From Alcanivoracaceae bacterium (GTDB taxonomy: Bacteria > Pseudomonadota > Gammaproteobacteria > Pseudomonadales > Alcanivoracaceae), in NCBI GenBank assembly GCA_029213045.1, contig JARGPN010000010.1:124001-188000 (forward strand): a DNA stretch of 64,000 nucleotides, in the 5' to 3' direction. A model generated the notes under the pieces. It made no database searches. It was not told where the DNA came from and saw nothing but the letters and a program-made list of their open reading frames with translations. The translations under genes and the position numbers were made by a program. Positions 37,987 through 47,170 of this stretch are shown one piece after another (positions within the stretch are counted from its first letter, which is position 1; the number at the start of each line of letters is the position of its first letter).

Positions 37987-39467
37987 CCTCTCACACCAGC
38001 GCCAGCGCACTACGTCGCACGAGTCTTTGGCTTGCGGTTATTTGCGTCGGCGCATTCTTTGTCGCTGATATCGACATCACCACCCGCTCACCCGAACTAG
38101 AACTTGCTCGGCTTGCGAAAGGAATCATCACACCTGATTTCTTTGCAACGGAACAACTGCTTCATGCTATTTTGAATACGCTGGCCTTCGCCTTACAGGG
38201 TGTCGCCTTCGGCGCCATCGGCGGGTTTATATTGGCGGTGTTTTGGCATAAAAGGTGGGTACGTGGCACAAGCGCTGTTCTGCGCGCGGTACATGAACTC
38301 TTTTGGGGGCTGATATTTTTACAGCTTACCGGGCTATCAACGCTCACCGGTGTGCTCGCGATTGCGATTCCGTACTGTGGAATTTTTGCCAAAGTATTTG
38401 GCGAGTTTCTTGAAGAAAGCGATGTTAAACCCGCGCAAGCATTAACCTATGGCAGCAACCCCATTGTTACCTTTTTCTATGCGCGGCTGCCATTGGTGTG
38501 GAAGAACTTTAAGTTCTATGCAGCATATCGCTTAGAGTGCGGCATACGTTCTTCGGCAATATTAGGGTTTATCGGCCTGCCAACACTGGGCTTTCATTTA
38601 GAAACCGCGTTTCGGCAAGGAAGCTACTCAGCAGGCATGGCGCTGCTATATATTTTCTTCGCGCTGATCGTCAGCATGCGTTGGTGGTTACATGCCAAGT
38701 TAGTACCGCTCTACGTTATCGTCGCGTGCCTCTTCGCGCCACCAATCGCTTCAACTCATAGCACCGGACTATGGAAATTTATTAGTCACGACATCATTCC
38801 CGCTCCGTTGCGTGACAATTTCTCCGGCACACTCACACTCAATCAATGGTTTATAGACCTGCTTGTACAGCAGGGCGTTCCGGGGTTGGTCAACACGTTG
38901 ATACTTGGCTTGTGTGCACTGCTTCTAACTGCCTTACTGACGTTGGTGTTATTTCCCATTATTTCACATCACTTTGTCGGCCCTGTTTCGCGCCGCGTGG
39001 GCTATGGATTTTTAGTTGCACTGCGCACAGCACCGGAGTTTTTGCTGGCGTTTATTTTTTTACTCGTGCTCGGCCCATCCATGCTGCCAGGTATCTTTGC
39101 GTTGTCCTTACATACTGGCGCCATTATCGCGCATTTGCTTGGGCTCGTGAGCAACACTGTACGGCTGCGCAGTGATAGTCCGCACGGCCTGAACCGTTAC
39201 GCATTTGAAGTGCTTCCCCGTGTCTATGGGAATTTCCTCGCGCTGCTTCTCTATCGTTGGGAAATTATCATGCGTGAAACCGCCATACTCGGATTGATTG
39301 GCATTCCCACCATCGGTTTCTACATTGATTCGGCGTTCAGCGAATTTCGCTTTGATCGCGCCTTATTTCTCATCGGATTATCTGTACTGCTCAATCTGTG
39401 CGTAGACGCCTTCTCTCGTTTATTGAGACGATCATTAAAACTGAACAGGCATGATCTCGCCGCCTAA
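37983..39467 (+). CDS. ABC transporter permease, fused double PhnE-type
   Basis: This 494-residue protein contains two consecutive PhnE-like permease units in one chain (about 20-245 and 280-485). Each has a conserved EAA-type loop: ECGIRSSAILGFIGLPTLG in the first and YRWEIIMRETAILGLIGIPTIG in the second. A single gene thus supplies both halves of the transmembrane dimer. It overlaps the ATPase gene. Its fusion is a known trait of the proposed selenium-associated importers. It should carry the oxyanion bound by the lipoprotein across the inner membrane. Confidence 0.9.
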   Translation: MTSHTSASALRRTSLWLAVICVGAFFVADIDITTRSPELELARLAKGIITPDFFATEQLLHAILNTLAFALQGVAFGAIGGFILAVFWHKRWVRGTSAVLRAVHELFWGLIFLQLTGLSTLTGVLAIAIPYCGIFAKVFGEFLEESDVKPAQALTYGSNPIVTFFYARLPLVWKNFKFYAAYRLECGIRSSAILGFIGLPTLGFHLETAFRQGSYSAGMALLYIFFALIVSMRWWLHAKLVPLYVIVACLFAPPIASTHSTGLWKFISHDIIPAPLRDNFSGTLTLNQWFIDLLVQQGVPGLVNTLILGLCALLLTALLTLVLFPIISHHFVGPVSRRVGYGFLVALRTAPEFLLAFIFLLVLGPSMLPGIFALSLHTGAIIAHLLGLVSNTVRLRSDSPHGLNRYAFEVLPRVYGNFLALLLYRWEIIMRETAILGLIGIPTIGFYIDSAFSEFRFDRALFLIGLSVLLNLCVDAFSRLLRRSLKLNRHDLAA

Positions 39468-39528
39468 CATCGCAAGACTCGTCGGCTGCACTTGCGCCCG
39501 CTGAATATTTGCCTACTCAAAAAGAAGG

Positions 39529-40359
39529 TTGCCCATGAAATTTCCGATTTATCAAATTGACGCTTTTACAGATCAGGTTTTTTCAGGCAATCCTGCCGCC
39601 GTCGTCCCGCTGGAACGATGGCTGCCAGACGCCGACTTACAAGCCATCGCGGCGGAAAATAATCTCTCGGAAACGGCCTATTTCGTGCCAGAAAGCGACG
39701 GTCAAACCGATTTTCATTTGCGCTGGTTTACCCCAACCAATGAGGTCGATCTCTGCGGGCACGCAACCTTAGCTGCGGCGTGGGTACTGTTTAATAAATT
39801 ACATTACCCTGCCTCCTCCATTTCTTTTCGCTGTCAGGCAGGCGTTATTTCGGTGGCCAAGTTCAACGATATGCTACAAATGGATTTCCCCGCACGCCCC
39901 GCCCGCGATATCCCACTAGATCCCAAGGTGCTAAGCGCGTTAGGCATTCAGTCAGCGGCCGCCATGCTGCAATCGCGGGACCTCTTGGTCGTGCTCGAGA
40001 CGGAAGAGCAGCTTGCCCGTCTCAATCCAGACTTTAATGCGTTAGGCGCACTAGATTACTTTGGCGTCTGCGTGACAGCGCCGCGCACAGCCGCGCAAGC
40101 AAACGCGAACGAACAGGACAGTGCCGATTTTGTTTCTCGGTTTTTTGCGCCCCAACAAGGCGTCAACGAAGATCCCGTCACCGGCTCCGCCCATTGCACA
40201 CTGGTGCCGTACTGGGCCCAAAGGCTCGGCAACGCAACACTGATTGCACATCAAATATCACCTCGTGGCGGCGTGTTACACTGCCAAACAGATGGTGAGC
40301 GCGTAAAAATTAGCGGCCGCGCTTGCTGCTACTTAGAGGGCAACATTAACCTTCCATAA
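39529..40359 (+). CDS. PhzF-family isomerase-like protein
   Basis: This 276-residue protein opens PIYQIDAFTDQVFSGNPAAV, the PhzF/DAP-epimerase fold start. It keeps the family marks NLSETAYF (catalytic Glu region), WFTPTNEVDLCGHATLAAA and NEDPVTGSAHCTL. Known members isomerise trans-2,3-dihydro-3-hydroxyanthranilate in phenazine synthesis, but most have no known substrate. Here no phenazine genes are near. It lies between the importer permease (61 bases) and selD (61 bases), so it may belong to the selenium operon, a role that is not established. Confidence 0.9.
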   Translation: MPMKFPIYQIDAFTDQVFSGNPAAVVPLERWLPDADLQAIAAENNLSETAYFVPESDGQTDFHLRWFTPTNEVDLCGHATLAAAWVLFNKLHYPASSISFRCQAGVISVAKFNDMLQMDFPARPARDIPLDPKVLSALGIQSAAAMLQSRDLLVVLETEEQLARLNPDFNALGALDYFGVCVTAPRTAAQANANEQDSADFVSRFFAPQQGVNEDPVTGSAHCTLVPYWAQRLGNATLIAHQISPRGGVLHCQTDGERVKISGRACCYLEGNINLP

Positions 40360-40420
40360 AAGCAGCGCAGAGCCATTAAGCATTAACGGCACATCACTCC
40401 ACACATGAAGGCGTGTATAC

Positions 40421-42625
40421 GTGAAACGGGTTTCAGCGAAATATGATCTAGTCATGATCGGCGGAGGCCATGCCCACGCGTTAGCGCTGCGCATGATGGC
40501 CATGAATCCGCCGGCGAATACGCGTATTACGCTTATCTCACCGGAGCAACTGGCCCCTTACTCCGGCATGCTGCCCGGTCTTATAGCCGGACATTTCCAC
40601 GTTACAGACACCCATATCGATTTACCGCAATTGTGCCAATGGAGTGGTGTTCGTTTTATTCAGCAGACGGTTTCCGGCATTGACACCACACTCAATCGTA
40701 TTGCCCTTGCGGACGGCAGCAGTGTCGACTTCGATTGGCTGAGCGTTAACGTTGGCGGCATCCCCAACATTACCTCGACACCCGGCGCCGCAGAATTTTC
40801 TATTCCGGTTAAACCTGTTTCAGGATTTTATCCACGCTGGAAATCATTTCTCGATGCACTGTCGACTACGAAGGAAACACAACCAACACTGGTGGTTGTA
40901 GGCGGCGGGGCCGGTGGCTGCGAGCTCGTGCTCGCCATGGCGCATGCCGCCGAACGGCGAGGACTCACGGCACAGTTCAAGCTGGTAACGAAAACACTTT
41001 TGGCCGAGTACGGAGCCACAGCGCAACGCGCCATGCGGCGCGCGCTATCCGAATATAAGATCGAGTTGATTGAGGGGGTACGGGTCGAAGAAGTCACTGA
41101 CGCCGCGCTAACTCTTTCTTCCGCATCTGTAGATACACCGACAGAGACGACGAATCTGCCGGCGCACCATGTGTTTTGGTGCACCGGTGTGTCCGCACCA
41201 CATTGGTTATCCAAGTCCGGTCTCGACTGCAGCGAAAATGGATTTATAAAAATCGACGCGGGACTGCGCAGTGTTTCGCATACCAATATCTTTGCCGCAG
41301 GCGATTGCGCGTTGCAGGAAGAAACACCTGCTGCCCGCGCAGGGGTGTACGCAGTAAGGCAAGCGTCAGTCCTTGCGCATAACCTCATTGCCGCTATCGA
41401 AGGCGGTGCAACAAAAACCTTCAAACCTCAACGGCAGTTTCTCTCCCTGCTATCGCTAGGTGGAAAAAAAGCCATCGCACATCGCAATGGCCTATCGGTA
41501 AGCGGAAAATGGGTGTGGCGCTTCAAAAAATATATCGACCAGCGCTTTATAGACAAACTTAATGTGCTACCCCCTCGACCCGCAATGACGCTGGAAAGCA
41601 CGGCGCTTGAACGCTGCGCTGGATGTGGCGCGAAAGTCGGAGACGGTGCGTTACGCTCTGCCCTAGTCGGACTCAACCCCGTTGAGCATGAAAATATTAT
41701 TTCTGGATTAGCGCAACGCGAAGACGCCAGCGCAGTACGATGGAATGCAAACGAACTGTTAATCCAAAGCCACGATTATTTTCCAGCGTTTATCGATGAT
41801 CCCTATTTGTTCGGGCGCATCGCTGCACTGCATAGTCTGAGCGACGTCCATGCACGCAATGCCACGGCCCATTCAGCCCTAGCCACTGTGTGCATACCCA
41901 TACATCACCCGCGCTTACAAGGGCGGGATATTGCGCGGCTCATGCAGGGCGCGGTTGAAGAGCTCAATCGCGCAGATTGCGCATTGCTTGGCGGTCATAC
42001 AATTGAAGGGCCGCAGTTGTCGGCAGGCTTCACCATTAATGCCGTCGGAAAAGAAGGTTTTTTGCTTGGTAAAAGCGGCGCACAGGTCGGCGATAAATTA
42101 TTGCTCACCAAACCGTTAGGCACAGGTATTTTACTGGCGGCTCTGATGCAACCGATGGCCGTAGGTCGCTACCTTGACGCCATGTTCGAACAAATGCTGA
42201 TCAGCAATCGTTTAGCGGCGCAGATTTTTCAACGGCACGGTGCGCAAGCCGTCACTGATATAACCGGCTTTGGCTTACTTGGGCATTTGCTCGAGATGTG
42301 TGATGCCAGCCAAGTCAGCACCATCCTCAATGCAGACAGCATCCCGCCATTACCCGGTGCCCTGTCATTGATCCAACGCGGTGTGCACAGCACCCTCAAA
42401 GCGGGGAATGATGCAGCATTGGCGCGCTGCGAGATCCCCCAGCGATTATTGAATCATCCATTGCTGACGCTCATGACCGATCCGCAAACCAGCGGTGGAT
42501 TAATTGCCGCCATACCCGCAAATCAGGCCACTGCCTGCATCAACGCATTGCGCGCACAACAGCAAGATGTATGGGAAATCGGGGAGATTTCCTCAACCGG
42601 CAAATTCGGGGTGGTGCTGCATTAG
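40421..42625 (+). CDS. selD: Selenide, water dikinase fused to an NDH-like FAD oxidoreductase (NDH-SelD)
   Basis: This 734-residue protein starts at GTG 40421, with GAAGGCG before it. Residues 1-380 are a pyridine nucleotide-disulfide oxidoreductase: MIGGGHAHALALRM, VVVGGGAGGCELVLAMA, VFWCTGVSAP and NIFAAGDCA. Residues about 395-734 are SelD: RCAGCGAKVGDGAL with Cys402 at the place of E. coli Cys17, GGHTIEGPQLSAGFTINAVG and DITGFGLLGHLLEM. It makes selenophosphate from selenide and ATP; the flavoprotein half may reduce a selenium species to feed it. It ends the block that begins with mnmH. Confidence 0.95.
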   Translation: MKRVSAKYDLVMIGGGHAHALALRMMAMNPPANTRITLISPEQLAPYSGMLPGLIAGHFHVTDTHIDLPQLCQWSGVRFIQQTVSGIDTTLNRIALADGSSVDFDWLSVNVGGIPNITSTPGAAEFSIPVKPVSGFYPRWKSFLDALSTTKETQPTLVVVGGGAGGCELVLAMAHAAERRGLTAQFKLVTKTLLAEYGATAQRAMRRALSEYKIELIEGVRVEEVTDAALTLSSASVDTPTETTNLPAHHVFWCTGVSAPHWLSKSGLDCSENGFIKIDAGLRSVSHTNIFAAGDCALQEETPAARAGVYAVRQASVLAHNLIAAIEGGATKTFKPQRQFLSLLSLGGKKAIAHRNGLSVSGKWVWRFKKYIDQRFIDKLNVLPPRPAMTLESTALERCAGCGAKVGDGALRSALVGLNPVEHENIISGLAQREDASAVRWNANELLIQSHDYFPAFIDDPYLFGRIAALHSLSDVHARNATAHSALATVCIPIHHPRLQGRDIARLMQGAVEELNRADCALLGGHTIEGPQLSAGFTINAVGKEGFLLGKSGAQVGDKLLLTKPLGTGILLAALMQPMAVGRYLDAMFEQMLISNRLAAQIFQRHGAQAVTDITGFGLLGHLLEMCDASQVSTILNADSIPPLPGALSLIQRGVHSTLKAGNDAALARCEIPQRLLNHPLLTLMTDPQTSGGLIAAIPANQATACINALRAQQQDVWEIGEISSTGKFGVVLH

Positions 42626-42805
42626 GCGCCAACTAGACTTTAAATAGACGGCGTAGCAAACGCGATGACCGCCAAATTTTCATCTATAATTGCGGCAGTC
42701 GCGTGCCCACAGCGAAGCAAACAAGGTTATAAAACAAGTTGCTAGCTGACACCGAACGGCAGAACAGCTGTTTAGCTAGCAACAAATAAAAAAGGGTTTC
42801 ATTGC

Positions 42806-44743
42806 ATGGCTCGTTGGATTCCCGCCCAAGGCAAAACCATCTTACGCCTGTATTTATATATGCTGGCGTGCCTGATGCTCTTGCGCGGAGCACTTGTTTT
42901 ACTCTATCCAGCACAATTCGCCGAACTGAGCGTTAGCGATTTTTTGCTTTCTGCGGTGTACGGCCTGCGCATCGACAGCGCAACGATTTCAATGCTTTTC
43001 TCCATCAACCTTCTCGCGCTTCTGATACCGTTTCGTTTCGCCGAAAGCCTATGGTGGCAACGACTGTGGCTTTATCTCGCACTGCTACCGATGTGGATCA
43101 TCTTAGCGCTAAGCTGCGCTAGCCTAGCCTACTTCGGAGAGGTTTCACGTCATATCGGCACTGAGTTGGTCTATCTCCGTGACGACTGGCCACTAGTGTT
43201 TGATCTGATTTCCACTTCTCGAATCGGCTTTACACTTTTTAGCCTAACGTTCGTTATCACCGCGACCGTTTTTTGGATTAAGTGGGTCGTACCCAAGCGC
43301 GCATCGAACTCAAGCATGAGCATCGCCATGCGCTCTGTAGTCAGTTTTACGATGCTTCTGCTCCTCGTCCTCGGCGCGCGCGGCTGGGTACCAGACGGCA
43401 AGCCCATTAACGTCATCGACGCTTATTCACTGGGGAGTAGCGCCAAAGCGAACCTTGCTCTCAACGGTGCCTTTACAGCATTCCAAACCTCACGAAACCT
43501 TTCTCAAAAATCGCATTTTTCAGCCCGTGAAATGGCAGCCATGGATGAAACGTTCGGAGAAAACACACCGAACCCATTTTTACAGCAACATACAGAGCAC
43601 CCTATTCAGGGCAAGAACATCGTTTTCGTTTTGCTGGAAAGTTGGAGTTATAAATATATTGATGCGCTCGCCGGCAACAACTTCGGCGTCACCCCCAACA
43701 TGGACGATCTCGTTCACCAATCGCGGGTCTACGACCAACACTTTGCAGCGGCACAACGAAGCATTCGTGGGATTCAAGCGATTCTTACCAGCGTGCCGGT
43801 ACTGCCAGGGCAACCACAGCTGTCGGAAGGGCTCGAGTTAATTGAAACTTCCCATATCGGAGAGCTAGCGCATAACGCTGGGTACCAAAGCGTTATGGTG
43901 CAATCATCAACGCGCCGCTCATTTCGCATGGACTCCGTATCCGCCAGTCTTGGTTTCGATCAATATTATGGTCAGGAAGACATTCCGCTCATTCGTGAGT
44001 ACCCACAGGATACCCCTCGTTTTGGCTGGGATTACGATACCCTGATGTTTTTTGAGCAAAAGCTCGACGCGCTCTCAGAAAATAAAAAACCATTTTTTGG
44101 TTTCGCGTTCACCGGCACCACCCACGAGCCGTTTGCAGACCCTGGCGAGGCATTTCATCATTTGCCGCATCAAGCGCGCGGCGAAGCAGGCTTTTTAAAC
44201 ACTGTCTATTACGCCGACTGGGCGATTGGCGAGTTCATCCGCGAAGCCAAGCAAAAACCTTGGTTCGACGACACCATCTTTATCTTCACTGCCGATCACG
44301 TGCTACACGATAGCGGCGGCGATCTGCGCGAGCTGTTTCGGGTACCGCTTGTCATTTACGCGCCGAAAATATTTCAACCTGAGCGTAGTGAAAAAATTGT
44401 TTCACAGTACGACATGCTACCCACGATTCTGGATTTGATGGGAGTAAACGACCCGTTTGTCGCGTTCGGCGAGTCGCTATTTAAAGATGAACGTCTAGAT
44501 GAAGCCTGGGTATCGCAAGGTGATGTTTTAGGCGTCATTAGAGACAATGCGACAATGCAGCACACGCTGAAGCATCGCTTGGCCGTCGACGCTCCCAACA
44601 AACCCGCAGAGTTCACCCAGCAGCTTGAATCACATTTGCTAGGCATAAGTCGTCAGGCCATAACGTTGCTCGCGTTAAACCGATGGATAAAAGGTGCGAA
44701 ACCGAGCGCGCCCAAAGAGCGCAACCCCTATCAATCAAACTAG
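42806..44743 (+). CDS. LTA synthase-family phosphoglycerol/phosphoethanolamine transferase-like protein
   Basis: This 645-residue protein has five N-terminal membrane helices (about 12-35, 45-70, 75-105, 140-165, 172-195) and a periplasmic alkaline-phosphatase/sulfatase domain. Metal-site marks are IVFVLLESWSYKYIDALA (Glu), an AQRSIRGIQAILTSVP loop in the place of the catalytic Thr/Ser, and IFTADHVLHDSGG (Asp-His). In Gram-negative bacteria this family transfers phosphoglycerol or phosphoethanolamine from lipids to glycans or lipid A. The acceptor is unknown. AAGGG lies about 10 bases before its start. Confidence 0.85.
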   Translation: MARWIPAQGKTILRLYLYMLACLMLLRGALVLLYPAQFAELSVSDFLLSAVYGLRIDSATISMLFSINLLALLIPFRFAESLWWQRLWLYLALLPMWIILALSCASLAYFGEVSRHIGTELVYLRDDWPLVFDLISTSRIGFTLFSLTFVITATVFWIKWVVPKRASNSSMSIAMRSVVSFTMLLLLVLGARGWVPDGKPINVIDAYSLGSSAKANLALNGAFTAFQTSRNLSQKSHFSAREMAAMDETFGENTPNPFLQQHTEHPIQGKNIVFVLLESWSYKYIDALAGNNFGVTPNMDDLVHQSRVYDQHFAAAQRSIRGIQAILTSVPVLPGQPQLSEGLELIETSHIGELAHNAGYQSVMVQSSTRRSFRMDSVSASLGFDQYYGQEDIPLIREYPQDTPRFGWDYDTLMFFEQKLDALSENKKPFFGFAFTGTTHEPFADPGEAFHHLPHQARGEAGFLNTVYYADWAIGEFIREAKQKPWFDDTIFIFTADHVLHDSGGDLRELFRVPLVIYAPKIFQPERSEKIVSQYDMLPTILDLMGVNDPFVAFGESLFKDERLDEAWVSQGDVLGVIRDNATMQHTLKHRLAVDAPNKPAEFTQQLESHLLGISRQAITLLALNRWIKGAKPSAPKERNPYQSN

Positions 44744-44865
44744 CTGTCGTATACATGATGGCTTTAGGCGACACGTCCGGTTTCAATACTGGGCTTCGGG
44801 AGAGACGGCCTCCCCCAACTTGTATGATAGACTGAACAATCACACCACCTAAGGAGCACGTTGCT

Positions 44866-45246
44866 ATGTCTATTTCTCGCGCCCTGACCGGCATGTTAGT
44901 TTGCTGTTTTTTAAGTGTGCAATTAGTGCTTGTACCGGCCGCTAGTGCAGCCGTGGTATCAACTCAAACCGTTTTGCACACAGAGCAACGCGGCGCTCAA
45001 GAGGCACGTATCATTAGTGCACTGCAACGCGCCCAAGCCGTTACCATGCTTAAAGATAATGGCTTATCGGTGGAGCAAGTAGAGCTTCGTTTGCAACGTC
45101 TAAGTAATGCAGAAGTCGCACAATTGGCCGATCGCGCCGATCAAATCCCAAGCGGCGAAGGCGTGCTAGGCGTGGTGCTCGTAGTGCTCCTTATTTTACT
45201 GATCTTGGAAATTCTTGGCTTCACAAACATCTCTTCTAAAATTTGA
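44866..45246 (+). CDS. PA2779-family protein
   Basis: This 126-residue protein starts at ATG 44866 with AAGGAG 9 bases before. It has a signal peptide (cut near VPAASAA), a soluble helical part (EARIISALQRAQAVTMLKDN, VEQVELRLQRLSNAEVAQLA) and one C-terminal membrane helix (LGVVLVVLLILLILEILGF). It matches the PA2779 family known from Pseudomonas, always next to a PA2778-type cysteine peptidase as here. The job of the pair is unknown; the peptidase acting in the periplasm on a partner is plausible. Confidence 0.88.
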   Translation: MSISRALTGMLVCCFLSVQLVLVPAASAAVVSTQTVLHTEQRGAQEARIISALQRAQAVTMLKDNGLSVEQVELRLQRLSNAEVAQLADRADQIPSGEGVLGVVLVVLLILLILEILGFTNISSKI

Positions 45247-45306
45247 TAGATGGACTTATTTTCATCGACAAACGTTACACGTGTAAAAAACACCTCTGTG
45301 ACATTT

Positions 45307-46302
45307 ATGACGAGATACACCAACACTAAAAAGGGCAGCCGTAGGGCTGCCCTTTTTAGTGGGCTTTTGAATATTACCTTGCTGCTTGCATTAAGTGGCT
45401 GCCAATCCCTTTCCCAACGACCGCATCAAGCCGGCGCAACGCAGAGTGCCTCTGCCGACATGGACGTTCCATTCTTTGCGCAAGAAAAATATCAATGTGG
45501 TCCCGCGGCCCTAGCGAGCGTGCTCAGCTATGCTGGCGTAGCGATTACGCCCGAGCAACTTGTGGACGAGGTATGGTTACCTAAACGACATGGCAGCCTC
45601 GCCATGGAGCTTTCTGCTGCCGCACGAGCACGTGGAATGTTAGTGTATCCAGTCAATACAGAAGCCGCTTTATTTGCCGAGTTAGATGCAGGCCATCCAG
45701 TATTAATTCAGCAAAACCTTTTGTTCAATTGGCTCCCGCAGTGGCATTTTGCGGTGGTTGTTGGCTATGCCGACAGTGGCGATACGCTCTATCTCCACTC
45801 AGGACGAGAAAAGAAAAAAACCGTCGACCTTCCCTGGTTTGAAAACCATTGGCGCAAAGCGGATCGTGTAGGCTTTGCCGTCATTCCGGCAAATCAATTA
45901 CCGGCGCACTCTACAGCGCTGACACTCGCCACGGCCATTGACGACCTCAGTCACTCCAGCCAGCAGCCCGCCACTGAATATTGGCAACTTGCAGCCAATC
46001 GCTACCCACACAGTGCAATTATTTTATTTGGCTATGGCAATGCGTTGTCACGGCAAGCCAATTTTATCAATGCAAGCACGCAATACCAAAGTGCGACAAA
46101 AATTAAGCATGATTTTCATGAAGCGTGGAATAATTTGGCGGACACGTATAAGCAATTACAGTGTAAAGAGAAGGCGCTGCAAGCAATACACGTTGCGCTT
46201 TCGTTATCACCGAACAACGATCTTTACTTAGCAACTCAACGCGAGATTAATGCGCTCGACAACGAGCAGAAATGCTTAGCGGATGATCCTTCGCACAACT
46301 AG
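45307..46302 (+). CDS. PA2778-family C39-like cysteine peptidase with TPR, lipoprotein
   Basis: The frame opens at ATG 45250, 3 bases after PA2779, but ATG 45307 begins a better lipoprotein signal (MTRYTNTKKGSRRAALF..., lipobox LSGC, Cys32). Neither has a good Shine-Dalgarno. The C39-like domain has QCGPAALASVLSYAG (catalytic Cys), WHFAVVVGY (His) and LHSGR. About 100 residues of TPR-like helices close it. Codons 8-17 are also a perfect terminator-like hairpin (45328-45357). A TTG start at 45367 would lie past the hairpin but leave a short signal. Confidence 0.8.
   Translation: MTRYTNTKKGSRRAALFSGLLNITLLLALSGCQSLSQRPHQAGATQSASADMDVPFFAQEKYQCGPAALASVLSYAGVAITPEQLVDEVWLPKRHGSLAMELSAAARARGMLVYPVNTEAALFAELDAGHPVLIQQNLLFNWLPQWHFAVVVGYADSGDTLYLHSGREKKKTVDLPWFENHWRKADRVGFAVIPANQLPAHSTALTLATAIDDLSHSSQQPATEYWQLAANRYPHSAIILFGYGNALSRQANFINASTQYQSATKIKHDFHEAWNNLADTYKQLQCKEKALQAIHVALSLSPNNDLYLATQREINALDNEQKCLADDPSHN
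45328..45357 (+). terminator. Terminator-like hairpin inside the PA2778-type coding region
   Basis: AAAAAGGGCAGCC pairs perfectly with GGCTGCCCTTTTT around GTAG, with the T-run in place. It starts 82 bases after the PA2779 stop, inside the frame of the following gene. It would stop transcripts unless ribosomes or an antiterminator open it. Confidence 0.85.
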
Positions 46303-46396
46303 GCGCTTAACGACTAGGGAGCAAAGTTTTCGATGCGTTCTTTTTGCTCGCCCTCGTTATTGATCTAAGCGAGTGCGGCGCAGGCCGAGCTTTGAG

Positions 46397-47101
46397 CTAC
46401 CGAATGCTGTACTCAACCGGCACAATAAGTTCTTTTGACTCGCCGAAAATGTCATCCGGCATTTTCGGGAACGGCGCTGCGCGCGCCACCATATCCAGAG
46501 TCGCTTTATCCAGCAACTCGTAACCCGCACTGCCTGACAGCTTACAGCTCAGTACATTGCCATCGCGGTCTAATACGATTCGAATTTTGCTAACACCTTC
46601 TTGATGACGAATTCGGGCGCTACGCGGATAGCGTTTGTGGCGCTCCATATGCGCGATTAAACGACTGTGCCACGTCGCTTGAGCAGCGGATGTGGCAGCC
46701 AATGCTTCAGGAGACGGGCTTTTCTGTATCACATCTTCAGGCAGCTCCACGCTTTTCGGCGCGCGATCTTCTTTGACCTCTTGGAATCGGTCATCTTCAG
46801 GTTTCTGTTCTGGGACCGGCTCGGGCATTGCCAATGGATCCGGTGAAAGCATCGGCTTTGGCTCAACTACAGGTTTATGTTTTTCTTGTTTCGCACCAAC
46901 CGGTAGAAGTTTCTCCGGTTGCTTCGGTGCAACAGCCACCATGTCTATCATGATGGCTTCGACCGGCGCGCCGCCACCATGCTTGTCGATATTGCTCCAA
47001 ATGCTCACGCCTGCTGCAAATCCAACGTGCATAAATAACACCAGCGCAAAGCACAGCGCCCAACGGCCGCCTTCTTTTTTGTTTGGTGTGGAGAAAAACA
47101 T
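46397..47101 (-). CDS. tonB: TonB energy transducer
   Basis: I use ATG 47101, with AGGTGA 5 bases before; GTG 47110 is the frame limit. The 234 residues hold an N-terminal anchor (GRWALCFALVLFMHVGFAA), a Pro/Glu-rich periplasmic linker (VVEPKPMLSP, PEPVPEQKPE) and a C-terminal TonB domain with YPRSARIRHQEGVSKIRIVL and AAPFPKMPDDI. It couples the proton-motive force, through ExbB-ExbD, to outer-membrane receptors such as the catecholate receptor at 49500. It is last in exbB-exbD-tonB. Confidence 0.92.
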   Translation of the reverse strand: MFFSTPNKKEGGRWALCFALVLFMHVGFAAGVSIWSNIDKHGGGAPVEAIMIDMVAVAPKQPEKLLPVGAKQEKHKPVVEPKPMLSPDPLAMPEPVPEQKPEDDRFQEVKEDRAPKSVELPEDVIQKSPSPEALAATSAAQATWHSRLIAHMERHKRYPRSARIRHQEGVSKIRIVLDRDGNVLSCKLSGSAGYELLDKATLDMVARAAPFPKMPDDIFGESKELIVPVEYSIR

Positions 47102-47170
47102 TTTAATCACCTGAACGCATATAAAATGTTAATGCTTAAAGTTCAATGGAACGATAAATCTGCCATATGA

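Noticed and set aside
35254-42625. In-frame TGA selenocysteine codon near the selenium genes
   Set aside because: All genes in the block are open without internal TGA, and no selA, selB or selC is seen in the window.
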